Positions 21,047 to 32,589 are shown, numbered from the stretch's first letter. The stretch is 64,000 nt of DNA from Tenrec ecaudatus (GCF_050624435.1 NW_027458640.1:434001-498000); one strand, 5' to 3'. Translations and numbers: made by a program. Notes: generated by a model not told the origin, from the sequence alone.

Positions 21047-21360
21047 CTACAATATGCTTTTATTCTTTTGAGTCTCTAGTCCACAAGGGGAAAAAGACTG
21101 CGGAGTGGGTGAGATTACATTTCCTTCACTTTGTACAGGGAGGGCATGAGTCATTAACTCACACCTTGATTTCCGGACCTTCCCAGACAGGAGGATATAA
21201 GAAGGGTAAATCAGGAACAGAAGCCTATACTGCTCACTGAGCAATGTCCTCAGAAACACACCGAGGCAAATTACCATCCGCATGGTTTGCAAACCGCACC
21301 AACTCTTCAGGCAGCCACCGTGCTCCCTCAGCATCCTGCGTAAAAACACAAACATGCCCT
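21047..21360 (-). pseudogene. Endogenous retrovirus, probable 5' part of env
   Basis: An open frame on the minus strand between the pol and env remnants (21355-21047) has a hydrophobic stretch near its centre and lies where the env leader is expected. It is too decayed to assign residue by residue. Confidence 0.5.
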
Positions 21361-21370
21361 CGTCCCCATA

Positions 21371-21600
21371 TTAATACCGGTTCGGGGCCAACCCTTGAGG
21401 CAAAACAAGCCAATGAGATCTCTTCATAGGCTCTTTGAAGTTGGTGGAAGGGACGCTAAAGGCAAATCTTTTACAATCATTTGGATCCAAGGGCATGGTA
21501 TAAAAACAATCTTTTAAATCTAAAATGATCTCATATGTATTGGCTGGAATAGCAGAGGGGGAAGGGAGCCCAGCCTGCAGGGCTCCCATAAGTTCCATAG
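21371..21600 (-). pseudogene. Endogenous retrovirus pol remnant (reverse transcriptase core)
   Basis: The minus-strand frame contains 'LMGALQ.GLPSP', '[11 protein letters not shown]' (the motif around the first catalytic Asp), 'FAFSVPS' and 'VLPQG'. These are hallmarks of a betaretroviral reverse transcriptase. Only about 75 codons remain. The YMDD motif, RNase H and integrase are absent, so about 2 kb or more of pol is deleted and env sequence follows almost directly. Confidence 0.88.
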
Positions 21601-21604
21601 TATT

Positions 21605-22240
21605 ATTAACCCTCCTTTACTGTTTTTCCTTACAAAGCAGCTGCTGTCGCAAGCCCCTGAGTAAAGAAAGGTCCAATGTCCAAGCATAGTCTGATATATT
21701 CGGACATGTTGCCCTTTTTTCTAAAAGGTCTCAGCACTGCCTGGCATTTTCAAAAGCCAATTGTTTCCATTCTGTGAGGGCAAGTACCACGATGGAAAGT
21801 GTATCTAATAAAGATTGAGTAAAAGGGTACTCGGGACATATTGGTCACAAGCAACCTTGAATTCTTTTAGCTGTTTGAAAGGAATAGGAGTATGATCTCT
21901 CATCAGATTACCCTGGGCATCCTGTCACTCAGTTACAGGGAACTGCATACTGAACTCCCCTATAGCCTCTCCTTGTTTTGCTGCATGTGCGGCAGCACTA
22001 AGCATAGATCCTTTCCTGGAGCCCCAGTCACAACCAGTGCTGCAACTGGCAAGTCTTCTAGAAAAGGATTCCTTTCACTGAATGCACTCTGAAGCCTCTG
22101 AAATACCTTGGCCCCATTAAGTTTTGGCACCCATTCATGGGACTCTATCTCAGAGTGCTTTTCTATTAACTTGACTTGCATTTCCCTCATCTTTGCTGCT
22201 AATGATGCATAAGCTTCCTCCCAGTCTACCACCTTTGTTT
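21605..22240 (-). pseudogene. Endogenous retrovirus gag remnant (post-matrix region and capsid)
   Basis: The frame 22232-21960 is hydrophilic with 'ERNPFLEDLPVAALV'. Further down, broken frames carry 'PFKQLKEFKVAC', a capsid N-terminal signature of betaretroviruses. Nucleocapsid zinc knuckles and protease are not found. Stops and frameshifts are present. The normal role is virion core assembly; this copy is dead. Confidence 0.75.
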
Positions 22241-22573
22241 AATCTGGGCAGGACTTCTGAGTATCTTGCACCAGGTTTTGATTCTCAGGTTGAAGTGCCT
22301 CGGAGGCAGCGAAAATACCCAAATCCTCATCATGATAATGTGCCACCTTGTCCTCTAAGGGCTCCACATCGCCTGGGTCAAGGGGTTCCTCATCCTTGCT
22401 TTCAAAGCCCTCCAGTTAACTTTTCAGTGACTTCAGTGGTTGAGGAGGAGGCAGAGGCGCAGAAGGAAGTTTACTTTCACTTTTGTTTGAGCATGCAAAT
22501 TGGTGTTCAGGCTGGAGTCCCTCATGCCTGTGGTACAGGCTATCCCTAACTAAATCCCATAAGCTAAACGTGT

Positions 22574-22801
22574 CTATGGGAACCTTCTATGTCCATTAGT
22601 GGTGTAGTGATCTTTTAACCATTTCCCTACTTTTTGCCAAGTTTCAATATTTACAGTCCCTTCCTCAGGAAACCAAGGACATACCTTAACCACAAAATCT
22701 AAAAACTTCTCTATTCTTTGGTAGCTTACTTTTGCTCCTCTAGCTTTTAACATATCTTGAAAAATATTTACAAAAATCTGTTTGCTATTTCCTTGCCCCA
22801 T
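22574..22801 (-). pseudogene. Endogenous retrovirus gag matrix (MA) remnant
   Basis: The frame starts MGQGNSKQ (myristoylation-type MGxxxS start) 93 bp after the primer-binding site. It contains 'FLDFVVKVCPWFPEEG', a conserved matrix motif of type B/D retroviruses. It stays open for 75 codons and then breaks. Matrix targets Gag to the membrane. This piece alone is not functional. Confidence 0.88.
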
Positions 22802-22893
22802 TTTTCTCCCAATAGCTACTCACGTCACCACCAATCTCTTTGTGTACACCTTTGTAATCCACGGTGTCCTTCACTTTGTCCCCCGTTTTCAGT

Positions 22894-22912
22894 GTCCCTG
22901 GTTTGGGTGCCA
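22894..22912 (-). other. Retroviral primer-binding site, Lys-tRNA type
   Basis: On the minus strand TGGCACCCAAACCAGGGAC directly follows the 5' LTR. It resembles the 3' end complement of tRNA-Lys with a few changes, consistent with a class II (betaretrovirus-like) element. Confidence 0.75.
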
Positions 22913-23248
22913 CTCTTGTCCAAGCCAGCCAATGAGTTGAACAGTCCTGAAAGAGGGAGTGAGACAGAATTTATTGGGAGGGCAATAGTGAATACTGAAG
23001 CCTCGCGTTTATTTTTCATACTCCTTTTAACCATGCAGAAACAACCTGGGGTTAATTATCTCATTGTTAAGCAAGCATATTTGGTACACATAGCAACTCT
23101 TGTGACCTATTTTCCCAGAGCTTGCACACGTTCTTGTTCTTAACAGTCTGTTCTAAATGTAAACTCACAGAAGAAATCAGCAAACAGTGACACATAGGTC
23201 TTGAGACTTCTCAGCCGTTTCAAGGCTGAGTCTTTATGGCCTTCAACA
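22913..23248 (-). repeat. 5' LTR of the class II endogenous retrovirus
   Basis: It starts TGTTGAAGGCC at 23248 and ends just before the primer-binding site. It shares the block order of the 3' LTR at 19362-19681. The LTR is about 335 bp. The whole provirus is only about 3.9 kb between outer LTR ends, against 7-9 kb for intact relatives, because most of pol and part of gag are gone. Confidence 0.85.
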
Positions 23249-23249
23249 A

Positions 23250-24690
23250 GGGTCCTAGAATCCAACCTTGTTCTTCAATCTGCCTGCCCCAGAGCTCTGA
23301 AATTGGAACCTGGACTTATAACATAGGGGAATGGTGAGCCTTATATTCCACATATGCATGATGAGTGGGTAGGAGAAATTTTATGAAATGTGTATTTCTC
23401 TAGTAGGCTGATTTGCAGATTAGTTTTATAGGGGCACTAACCTACACCTCTGTCAGATAACTGCCACTTCACACCTCCTTGCCTTAGAAACTCACTGGTG
23501 CTTGCAAAAGGCCAATGGTAATGATATCCAAGTAGCCACTCAGGCTAATGCCTCCCCACTTGATCGAAGCACAGCCTCTTCCCTCCACACTCATTTTGTC
23601 TTCCTACCCATTCAGCCTCCTGGTGGAGCATGTTTTACAAGCTCATGCCCACACACTAGCTATCCACCCTCTTCCTAGAAGCCCAAGTCTATGGATGGGA
23701 CATCCTAGAATACAAGTGAATAAGCCCTTTCCAACAGTTTGTGTTGTTTGTCATCAGTTGAACATTATTTAGAGAGCTTGAACCTCATGCTCTGGGCAAA
23801 GATGACGGAAGATAAGTTATCTCTTTCCTTGATCCATCTCATTTACCTTCAAGCTTCAGCCGTCACCTTGGCTCTTGGCATTACCCATTTACCTACAACT
23901 AGGCATTCTTTGAGTATAGCATGCATCCTTTTACAAAGGCTTTATCATTGCCATCTGTAAACACAAGAGCTGCAGAGAGGAGAAAATAAGCATCCCCCTT
24001 GGCCTGTTTCCTAGTTAAGGCTGTCTCTGCATTGACCAGCTCACCTCTAGGATTTGCTGTTCATGTCCCTCTGTCTCTTATTGTCCACTTCAAAAAGAAG
24101 TTTCACTGATTAGCACACTCTGCTGTGCATATTACTATGGGCCTCTAATGGATTCCCCAGCCTAAGTCATTTCTTAACACTCAGTAGATTATTCAAGGAG
24201 ATGCGAGCTCATAAAGTTTGATGAAGAGCCCAGATGAGTTGGAGTGAACACACACTAGCAGGAAACTCACAAAATGACATTTGTATTCTAACAGTCATAT
24301 TAACATACACATGCATATTGTGAACAAATTAGCACATCTACTACAACTAACAAATCTTCATATAATACCCTCAGATTAATAAATACACATGCATTTACTT
24401 AAGAAAAACCACAAAGACACACTAAAATATACTAGAATTATAATAATAAAATAAATGCAGAACAGACTACAAGTTCTGTCACATTGTATAACATCTTAAG
24501 GCAATGTGCTAGCACACACAAAACACACACAAAAGCACACACAAAAAATAAAGTGCATACAAGAACATACACTGAGCTACAAGAATGTGGAGGTCTGTGG
24601 TAGGGACATTTTCTCTGCAGGTAGAGGAAATAGGTACCTAATTTAACTAATCCTTCTTAGGCTCCTCTACATTTCTCCCCTGAGGGCCCC
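23250..24690. other. Spacer, no gene recognised
   Basis: There are chance frames only. A CA-rich low-complexity stretch lies at about 24500-24560. No IGHV signals are present. Confidence 0.35.
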
Positions 24691-24743
24691 TTTTATCTGT
24701 GGGCTTTCAGTGACCCCTGAGCCCAGCCATATCCCTGTATTGG

Positions 24744-25010
24744 TGTTTGTGTCTGGGTTCCCACAACCTTTCCCTCTGTGTCCGACTCAGAAATACACGA
24801 TCGTAACTACAGCAGTCACACTGCTAATTGAGGGAAAATCAGTTCCTGGTCATGTCTCTAGAGAAGGATATTCTGCTCTCAATAATATGTGGAGGCATAG
24901 CCACCCACAGAACTTGAAGGGAACCTGTGGGTGCCCTGTGCAGAATAGGACGTGTATAGCCCATGCACAAGGGGACATAGGGCACGAAGGGAGGTGAGTT
25001 CTGTGGAGGT
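24744..25010 (-). pseudogene. IGHV pseudogene relic (IGHV4/clan II type), V exon 3' part with RSS
   Basis: On the minus strand broken frames show 'SRISFSRDM' (FR3 start), then 'SVTA' and 'VYF' where '[12 protein letters not shown]' is expected, with a stop in place of the Cys region. FR2 is decayed ('TGSLQVLWVA'). The heptamer CACAGAG (24780-24774), a spacer of about 21 bp and the nonamer ACACAAACA (24752-24744) follow. At least one frameshift and two stops are present. The leader exon is not found. Confidence 0.75.
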
Positions 25011-25706
25011 ACCTTGAGACTAAGCATAAAATGTGTCTTGTCTCCCTTTTCCCACTCTTGTATCAATATTCACAACTACTGAATTAAACAAACAGCCTTT
25101 GGAGAAAAAAAAAACGGACTCTAAAATCAGTCTGTGGTGGACAAGGGCAGACAGGAGCTGTGAATTAATAAAATGAATGAACTCAGAGAAGAAAGTCTCC
25201 GATTGGATGAATGGAGACAGGCGACTTGATATAGGATTGGGCTACTGGTGATAAGTTCTTGTAATATGTTGTCTGGAAAAATATATATACACACAAGCTA
25301 ATAAAGTGAGATCCTTTGCACAGCAGGGACTGTTGTCCCAGGGAAGGAGGGAATACAGAAGGGGTATTGAATGCAAGGCATAAAGAGCTTGATGAAGCAG
25401 ATGATGTGAACAGAATTCATCCTAGATGTAGGAATTACCAATTATATGGGAAATGTGGCGCGATTCAAGGGGAAAACGAAACAGAAACTAAGTTCAAAAT
25501 CATCCTATCGTCACAGGGAGATTGGGTGAGTGTTTGAGAAAGATGTGAGGAGATGCACTGATTCCCTGAGGGATACCGAGAAGGAGAAGAATCCCCAGAC
25601 ACAACAGGAAGCCAGTGGTGAAGCTCCATCTGCAACTGCTCCTCGGTCTGAGACCTGTGCTCTGGGTCCTGAGGGCCCCTGCAGCCTAACCTCTTCCACT
25701 AGAGTA

Positions 25707-25745
25707 CATTCGTGTCTTGGTTAACTCTGACTTCCCCTAACTGTA
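25707..25745 (-). promoter_or_regulatory. Displaced RSS half: heptamer-like TACAGTT, 23-bp spacer, nonamer ACACGAATG
   Basis: On the minus strand TACAGTT (25745-25739) is followed by a 23-bp spacer with AGGGGAAGTCAG, as in the intact IGHV RSSs, then the nonamer-like ACACGAATG (25715-25707). It lies on the far side of a 564-bp repeat from the V exon it belongs to (26317-26621). Confidence 0.85.
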
Positions 25746-26309
25746 TGCGTTGGTCTGGGTAGATTAGAGAAACAAATCCATAGACACACGCATATTGTGT
25801 ATAAGAGATTTAATATAAAGGGCAATTGTACATTAAGAAAGCATCTCAACCCCAGTTAGGTCCAAGCCCATAAGTCCATAATTTGCACATATGTCGGATA
25901 CCAATGTATAAATTCCTCTTCAGACTTATGAAGTACATGCAATGATCCAGAATGCAAGATGATCACAGGAAAGTGGGCAGAAAGTCTTTGGATCGAGTGG
26001 CATTGTAAGTTTCTCAGTGCTGATGGGGGCTCTACATGGATTCTCCAGCACCCAGGGCTTCATGAGGTAGATCCACATGGCTTCTACTCAGGGATGTCTC
26101 ACAGGGGGTCACCCTTGTCAGTAGGGTGTCTCCCAGGGATTAGAAAGAGTGTCTTCCCCTCAAAGATGGAATATGGGATTTCCCAGAATTCTCAGGAGAT
26201 CGAGATGCCCACACATAGGCGTCATTGGCTATGATCCAATTGACAGACTCCAACCCTTCCCTCTTTATCCTCTCAAGTCCCAAATTTACACCAGATTATA
26301 TAACTACCA
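25746..26309 (-). repeat. Family-X repeat inserted in the RSS heptamer of an IGHV pseudogene
   Basis: On the minus strand it opens TGGTAGTTATATAATCTGG and ends ACCAACGCA. The 7 bp before it (AACAGTG, 26316-26310) and after it (TACAGTT, 25745-25739) are both heptamer-like and share the core ACAGT. They are best read as a diverged 7-bp target duplication of the original heptamer. It is the same family as the copies at 31937, 40511 and 53229. Confidence 0.85.
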
Positions 26310-26763
26310 CACTGTTGAGTCTTTTGCACAGAATTACAGAGCTATGTCCTCGAATTTCAGATTGTCCATTTGAAGTTATAGTATATCTTACTATTGTCTC
26401 TGGAGATGGTAAATTGGCCCTTCAGAGAATCTATGTGGCTTTTCCTACCAACACTATTAATGTATGAAACCCACTTCCGCCCATTCTCTGGGCCTAGGCA
26501 GACCCTCTGTGTATTATACACACAGACAGTGAATGCAGAGACAGCAGGGGAGAGTCTCAGAGAAGCCTCAGGCTGCCTAAAGTCTCCCTCAGATTCCATA
26601 GCTCCACCTCACACTGGACACCTGTAAACACACCGACATCCTGATGATGAAAATCATAACATATTCACTGCCTCTCACTCACGCCCCCTCATACACACTT
26701 TATCTGCATCAAAGCACCATTTGAAATTCCAAAAAGGAAAATTGAGCTCAATACAGATTCCAT
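26310..26763 (-). pseudogene. IGHV3-like pseudogene with leader, RSS split by a repeat
   Basis: The leader exon is 26763-26718: 46 nt, M plus a hydrophobic peptide, GT donor. The V exon runs 26621-26317 after TTTACAG. A 1-nt deletion after codon 4 shifts the frame. The first Cys is replaced by Pro ('LRLSP'), the conserved Trp of FR2 is lost, another shift lies in FR3, and a stop replaces the first Tyr before 'FCAK'. FR3 'GQFTISRDNSK' is well kept. The heptamer-like AACAGTG follows, then the repeat insertion. The promoter octamer is intact at 26881-26888. It cannot encode a V domain. Confidence 0.9.
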
Positions 26764-26880
26764 GGTGACTTGATGTGTTCAGTCCTGAATGTTGGCACCT
26801 GGGAATTCCAGAGTTGGAGCACCTCTCCAAGAACTTCAGAGTTGGGACTTGGATGGTTTTCATCAGCAGGGGAGATGTCT

Positions 26881-26888
26881 ATTTGCAT
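26881..26888 (-). promoter_or_regulatory. IGHV promoter octamer ATGCAAAT
   Basis: A perfect octamer, 118 bp upstream of the leader ATG of the 26.3-26.8 kb pseudogene. It is conserved although the gene is dead. Confidence 0.88.
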
Positions 26889-26999
26889 ACCTTTTGCCTA
26901 TATAGTCATAAGTAATGTTGAATGACTTCTAAGAGAGTCACTCCAAGAGTAGCTAAGGATGTTCTAGATATCTTGGAGAGCTCTGCGTGTGGAGTTCAT

Positions 27000-27170
27000 T
27001 ATGCGATGGGCTGCTAAATGCAAGGTCAATCATTTTAAATCTCCAATGGCTGTGCAGGGGAAAGAATGCTCTCCACACCCATGAAGGTTTACAGACGCAG
27101 AAGCCTAGAAGGGCAGTCCTATTCTATCCTATAGGGTTGTTATGAGAAAGAATTGACTTAATGGAAATGT
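27000..27170 (+). repeat. AfroSINE
   Basis: 'gggctgctaaatgcaaggtc' then 'gcagtcctattctatcctat' and 'agggttgttatgag' follow the AfroSINE order. Confidence 0.75.
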
Positions 27171-27179
27171 CAACCTACA

Positions 27180-27705
27180 GTTAGAGACACTTCCTTGAAA
27201 TGTGCCCACCTCCTCCCCACCCCTTTGTGTGGTGCTTATTCTTTTCTTGATGCAGTTAAATATTCCCCGTAGAAATATATATTTAATCTGACACAAGCTT
27301 CCCTTGTCTAATTCTGTTTTAAATTATCTTTTGGAAAGGAAATTCATATGCTAAAAGTAAAACCCTCATCATCACCTTCTAGACCTTCCCTAATTGTCCA
27401 CTAGAGCTGAATATGACAGTGGCTCCTGAGTTTTGCTCCTTCCCTGCAGGTTTGTCTTGCCTTAATCAAGCTTGCCTTCCCTTCACAAATCTTTTGCACA
27501 CCAAGAATTTTAAGGTATCAAGTTACACTTAGATGTTCTTTAAATGCTGAAGATCTCTACATCTCCCAGAGAAGCCAATGCTGTTCGTGAATTTGCATAA
27601 CACATCAGGACGTTTCCAGGGCATCTTCCTAAAACTAGAGGAAGTCTCCCATGGTTAAGGAGTTGATTTTGTTCTCCAAATCTAGGTATTATGCTTTATA
27701 ATACT
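27180..27705. other. Spacer, no gene recognised
   Basis: No coding or RNA feature is seen. The sequence is moderately AT-rich. Confidence 0.35.
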
Positions 27706-27709
27706 AATG

Positions 27710-29560
27710 CTTTCTTTTTTATTAAATACTTTTATTGGGGGCTCTTATGGCTCATATCACCATCCATGCATTCGTCCATTGTCAAGCTCATTTGTACATA
27801 TGCTGCCATCATCATGTTGGAAGTGTTTGCTTTCTACCTGAGCCCTTGATATCAGCTCCTCATTTCCCCCCTCCCTCTCCCACTCTTCTTCCTTCATGAA
27901 CCTTGATAAATTATAAATTTTTATTTTACATTTTCCACTGTCTCCCTTCACCCATTTTTCCATTGTTTGTCCCACTGGGAGGGAGTTATATGTCAGTCCT
28001 TGTGATTGATGCCCCCTTTCTACTCCCATCTTCCCATTATCCTCTTGGTATCTCTATTCTCATTATTGGCCCTGAGGGTTTTATCTGTCCTGGATTCCTT
28101 TTGTTGTGAGATCTTAGCTGTAGAAGTGTACGTGCTCTGGTCTAGTCAGATTTGTAAGGTAGAATTGAGGTCATGATAGTGGGGGGAGAAGCATTAAAGA
28201 ACTAGAGGAAAGTTGTCTGTTTCATTGGTGCTGTAGTACACTCTGACTGACTCTTCTCTTTCTTGTGACCCATATGTAAGGGGATTTCCAATTGTCTATA
28301 GATGGGCTTTGGGTCTCCACTGCACACACTTCTTCATTCACATGGATATGATTAAAAAATTTTTTTTTTGTTCTGGGTCTTTGATGCCTGATACATGATC
28401 ACATGGACACTTCATGATCACACAGACTGGTGTGCTTCTTCCATTTTTGCTTCTCAACTACATGTCTGTTTGTTTATCTTCAAGCCAGTAAGACCAGAGC
28501 CACTATATCTTTTGATAGCAATGAACCATCAGCTTTCTTCACCACATTTGCTTATGCACCCAATTTGTCGACCGCCATCGTGTTGGGAAAGTGAGCATCA
28601 CAGAATGCAGGGTTTTAGAACAAAGTGTTCTTACATTTGGGGAGTATTTGAGTTGAGGTCCAGTTTCCATCTTCAACCTTAATACCTAACATATCTATTT
28701 CCCTGCCATTACATATAAATATATTTACATAGGTATATGCCTATATTTAGACCTCTGTAAATGCCCTTTGCTTTCTAATTTTTCCTCCATTTCCTTTTAC
28801 TTTCCTCTTGTCCCACTAACATGTTCAGTCTTAATTTGAGTTTCAGTAATTCCTCGCTCTGACTTTGCCCTCGATTAATCCCCACTAGGCATCCTATGCT
28901 TTCTCTCCAACGATTTTAGTTCATTTGTTGTTAACTTGACCTTGGGTTGGTTGATCCCCTCACCCCCACCTTCTATTCTCCCACCTCTCCTTCTCCCATG
29001 TCCCCCCGGGACCACTGGTCCTGTTTTTCCTTCTCTGAATTGTTTATCCAGTCTTCTATCTAGATCGACATGCAGAGACATTAATAAGAACAAAAACAAG
29101 GCAAAGCCAAACAAAACAACAGAGGAAGACAAAACCAACCGAACAAACAGAAATAACAACAAAAAGATAGCCAGTGACAAAACAAGAAATGCATATAAAT
29201 CGTTGCAGGCTGGTTTTTGACTTTTAGGAATGCTTTCAAGTCGAGTCTGAAGGGGTGCTGTGTCACACTGTCCCCAACATCTAATTTTGGCATTCCCCGG
29301 GGACTTCATTGCTTTGCTTCCCTTGCTGTTGCATGCCCTTAGTATTTTGCCCCAATGTGATGGGGTCTGATCAGACACAAGTCCCACCCTGAGTCTCCAG
29401 TGTTGTCCCCCATAGTGATATGGTTCAGTTAGGGACATCATGTCTTGTGGTGTGACTGGCCCTATGATCCTCACTGTGCCTTATCTGCTATGAGCAGTAA
29501 TATCGTCCTTGGGGATTAGTGGGTCAGGATGTGTTCTTCTCACACTCCTACCCTCTTCGC
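27710..29560 (-). mobile_element. L1 3' region, older copy, about 1.8 kb
   Basis: The plus strand begins 'aatacttttattgggggctc' (complement of the L1 tail). It then runs through the 3' UTR modules ('tgtgcttcttcc', 'tttgatagcaatgaaccatc'), and from 28.68 kb through the distal block shared with 18.0-18.83 kb. A 199-codon minus-strand frame here is an accidental reading of the UTR, not a gene. Confidence 0.65.
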
Positions 29561-30099
29561 TTCTCCCGTGTGCTCTAATCACAGATGCACATGTCCCCAA
29601 GCTTCAGCTTCAGTTCTGTTCTCTGAATTGCCTTCTTTAGGTAGGGGTGGGGGGAAGGGAAGGGGGAGAGTCCACATAGTTGGGATTGGGGCAAGCGCCA
29701 TTATATGATTTCTAATGACTATGAGACATTTTGATGCTTTATTAAGAATCTCAAAATGTCAGTTTCTCCAAGTTTCAAAAATACATGCAACTGTCAATTA
29801 TTTCAGAAATGGTAAAATCAGGTTTGCTTTTGTTTTCTCTTCACAGGAGATATTTGGGCTGGGATTCACACACATATAGTTTCAACCTACAGTAACTGGT
29901 AAAAAAGAATTAGGATGGAGAGTAACTGATTGTGTTGAGAGAAGCACATGGAGGTCAGATTTTAACAGCCTAGAGAGATTATCGGTCCTTCTGGGATTGA
30001 TTTCAACTTGTCCCAAGTGTGATTTCTTTCTCCCCTGTCTTCTCAGGAAGAACAAGGAATTTTAATTTTTAGGATCTTCCCTTCAGGAAAATAAGAGAC

Positions 30100-30480
30100 A
30101 TGAGAACTGTAGTTGCTGAAGTGTCCTTGAAGAGGTACTCCACGTGGGTGAACTGAGAAACTCCAGACACAAGAGGAAACAAACTTGGCATCCCCTGCAC
30201 CTGCTCCTGTGGCAAAGATTGTGTCCCATGTACCCTGAGCTCCCTCTGCTGCCCAGTTAGTGTTGTGATGCTTGAGATGTTTGACCATTTAGCCTTCACT
30301 GTGTCTCCTGGTAAGTTTCCTACATTTACATGTCATTGTCCTCAGGTTTCAGATTGTTCACTTAAAGTACACCCAGCTGGTTGAGCTGTTGTGGTTTCAA
30401 TGTATCAATATGTGAAAACTGAGTTGTTGCTAAGACTCTCATCACAAGACTTCTTTGCCACCTAACACAGGTTGTGTTTC
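30100..30480 (-). pseudogene. Ancient IGHV relic with consensus heptamer
   Basis: On the minus strand 'NNLKPED' can be read in the end of FR3 (about 30355-30335). Stops follow where Tyr-Tyr-Cys should be, and then a perfect CACAGTG heptamer (30303-30297). No good 23-bp-spaced nonamer follows. The flank at 30130-30260 resembles the 3' flanks of the IGHV genes at 49.0 and 25.6 kb ('ctgctcctg', 'gagctccctctgctgccca'). FR1, FR2 and the leader are not recognisable. Confidence 0.5.
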
Positions 30481-31209
30481 CCAGAACCTGATAGATCTAG
30501 AAACTTGATATCTGCAGACCTGAAAGTTAGACATAGCACTTTGAGACATTGCACATAGCTTTCCCAACTCATGACTGGTCTGTAGCAGCTCTACCTGAAC
30601 AATCACACCTAGGAATAAAGGGGGGGGATATAATTTAAAACCATTCTAAGATGAAAATCATTGTTTTTGACATGAAGGTGCTTACAGGGTAGGACATTCA
30701 TGTCACCAGGAAGAATCCAGAAGGGTGTTACCTCCACAGGCATCTATGATCAACATGGTAAGGATGAAGACCTAAGAAGTCTGACTTTCATTTGTGACTT
30801 GGAGCTCTGTTACCATATTTTACTCTAGGTGATTCACGTGTGCTGTGCATGTGGAAGCAGAAGGAGGATGGTTCTGAGTAGGAGCAGCTGAGTAATGGCC
30901 TCTAGAGGGAATTTTTCTGACCTTTGTTCTGTGAGGTCAATCTCTACCCTTCATCATTTGCACTCACTATGGACAAACAATTTCTTCCTGAAAACCATGT
31001 GTAGATTTGTAGAAATGCAGACAGTTGGCCTGAGGTGTGAGCCATAACGAAGGGAATTCCTGGGGATACTATTATTCTTGGAATGTTTCACTTTCTCTCT
31101 GGGCAGCCCAGTTCTACCCTTAGTACAAGGGTACCCCATGAAATGTGCAGGCTGTAGGGTTAAAGTGGGAGGTAAAATGATGAACATTTCTGAGAATTTG
31201 CTTCTCTTC

Positions 31210-31900
31210 AAAACAAAACAAATCACTTTTATTGGCACTTTTCAAGTTATCGTATAATTCAATACCTCAATCATATCAAGAAGAGTTGTACAATCTCTAC
31301 CACAGTCAATTATGGAACAATTTTCCCCTCCATAATTATTATTCATGTAATATATTTCACATACTTGCAAAAATGTATGTAACAAAACTTTCACCAGTTC
31401 AACAACTTCTGCATGTGTAATTCAGTGCCACTGAGTATTCTTTTCATGTTGTACAACCATTATTTTAATCACCCTGCATATTTTTCCACCACCATTAAAA
31501 TTAATTCACTATCACCTAAGCAAAAATTCTTCCTCCTTCACACATGGTAACCATAGATCAAGTCCCTCCCCCCTTTCTTTTGTAATGTTCCTGATATAAC
31601 ATTCAGATTTCCATACTTAAAACACTTCTAGAAAAGAGTTGTATATCCATTGTCAAATAAGCTTAATGCTCACTCGTGCCTCACAGATCCACTAATTACT
31701 CCCTAATTCCCCTCCCCCTTCCATATAAACCATTGCCTCAGTTATTGTCTCCATGCATCCACTTCTTTTTTGCTTCCAAACAGGGAGACAATAGCAAAAA
31801 CAATTAAAAACCCAAAAAAGAAACATAAAGAAAAATAATAATAACATAAAGATACAAATTTAAGTAGAGTATAAAACAGAGAAGGCACCTACTTCTCTTT
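31210..31900 (-). mobile_element. Older L1 3' end, antisense (tentative)
   Basis: The plus strand starts 'caaatcacttttattggcac' and continues T- and C-rich, with 'ccacttcttttttgcttcca' near the end. It looks like the complement of an L1 3' UTR of another family than the repeated-module L1. Confidence 0.4.
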
Positions 31901-31936
31901 TCCTGTCCTCCTCTTCATCTGCCTCCTTGGTTGCTG

Positions 31937-32438
31937 TGGTAGTTGCATAATCTGTTGTCAATTTGAGACTTAAGAATGAAGGGGTGGAGTTTAGTCTGTC
32001 AGTGCGGGTGCAGTTTGATGACCTTATTTGGAGGCATTGAGGAGATAAATAGTTCCCTGGAGGCGGGACACAAGCTCATGCCCTGTGAGACATTCCTGTG
32101 AACAAGACACATGAAGCGACACTAGAGCCCTGGAGCTGAAGGAGCCACGTGGAGACCCTTGACAGCATTGAGATGTTTCCGCCTCCACTGGATCCAAAAG
32201 AATTTCCACTCACTGGCATGTGGTCTTCCTGCATTCGACATCATTGTATATGTTGTGTGAGTCTGAAAAGAATTTATAGTCTGGTATTGGATATATGGGC
32301 TAATTTCAGACTTAGTGACTTCAACTGGACTGGGCAGGTATGCTTTCTTAATGTACAATTGCTCTTCGATATAAAGTTCTCTCTTGTACACATATGAATG
32401 TCTATGAATTATTTCCCTAGTCAACCCAGAGTAACACA
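31937..32438 (+). repeat. Family-X repeat, complete
   Basis: It runs from TGGTAGTTGCATAATCTG to AGTAACACA. Flanking 7-mers GTTGCTG (31930-31936) and GTTGTGG (32439-32445) match at 5 of 7 positions, consistent with an old 7-bp target duplication. Confidence 0.75.
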
Positions 32439-32589
32439 GTTGTGGAGTATCACATGTTCACTTTCCAGGCACTAGGTAGAGGTGCCCATGGTTTATGACA
32501 AGATTTAGCTAGATCCATCCTCTAGGTGATCATATTCTGGGTACAAGATCTTAACATGGCTCTGTTCAATACTTACCTTCATTGAAAAA

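Noticed and set aside
28875..29474. 199-codon minus-strand frame with hydrophobic segments
   Set aside because: It falls entirely within an L1 3' region shared with 18.0-18.83 kb, where the frame is not conserved.
29830..30290. Possible V leader or functional IGHV near 30 kb
   Set aside because: Only 3'-flank similarity and one heptamer are visible. No leader, octamer or Cys/Trp framework is present, so it is listed only as a relic.
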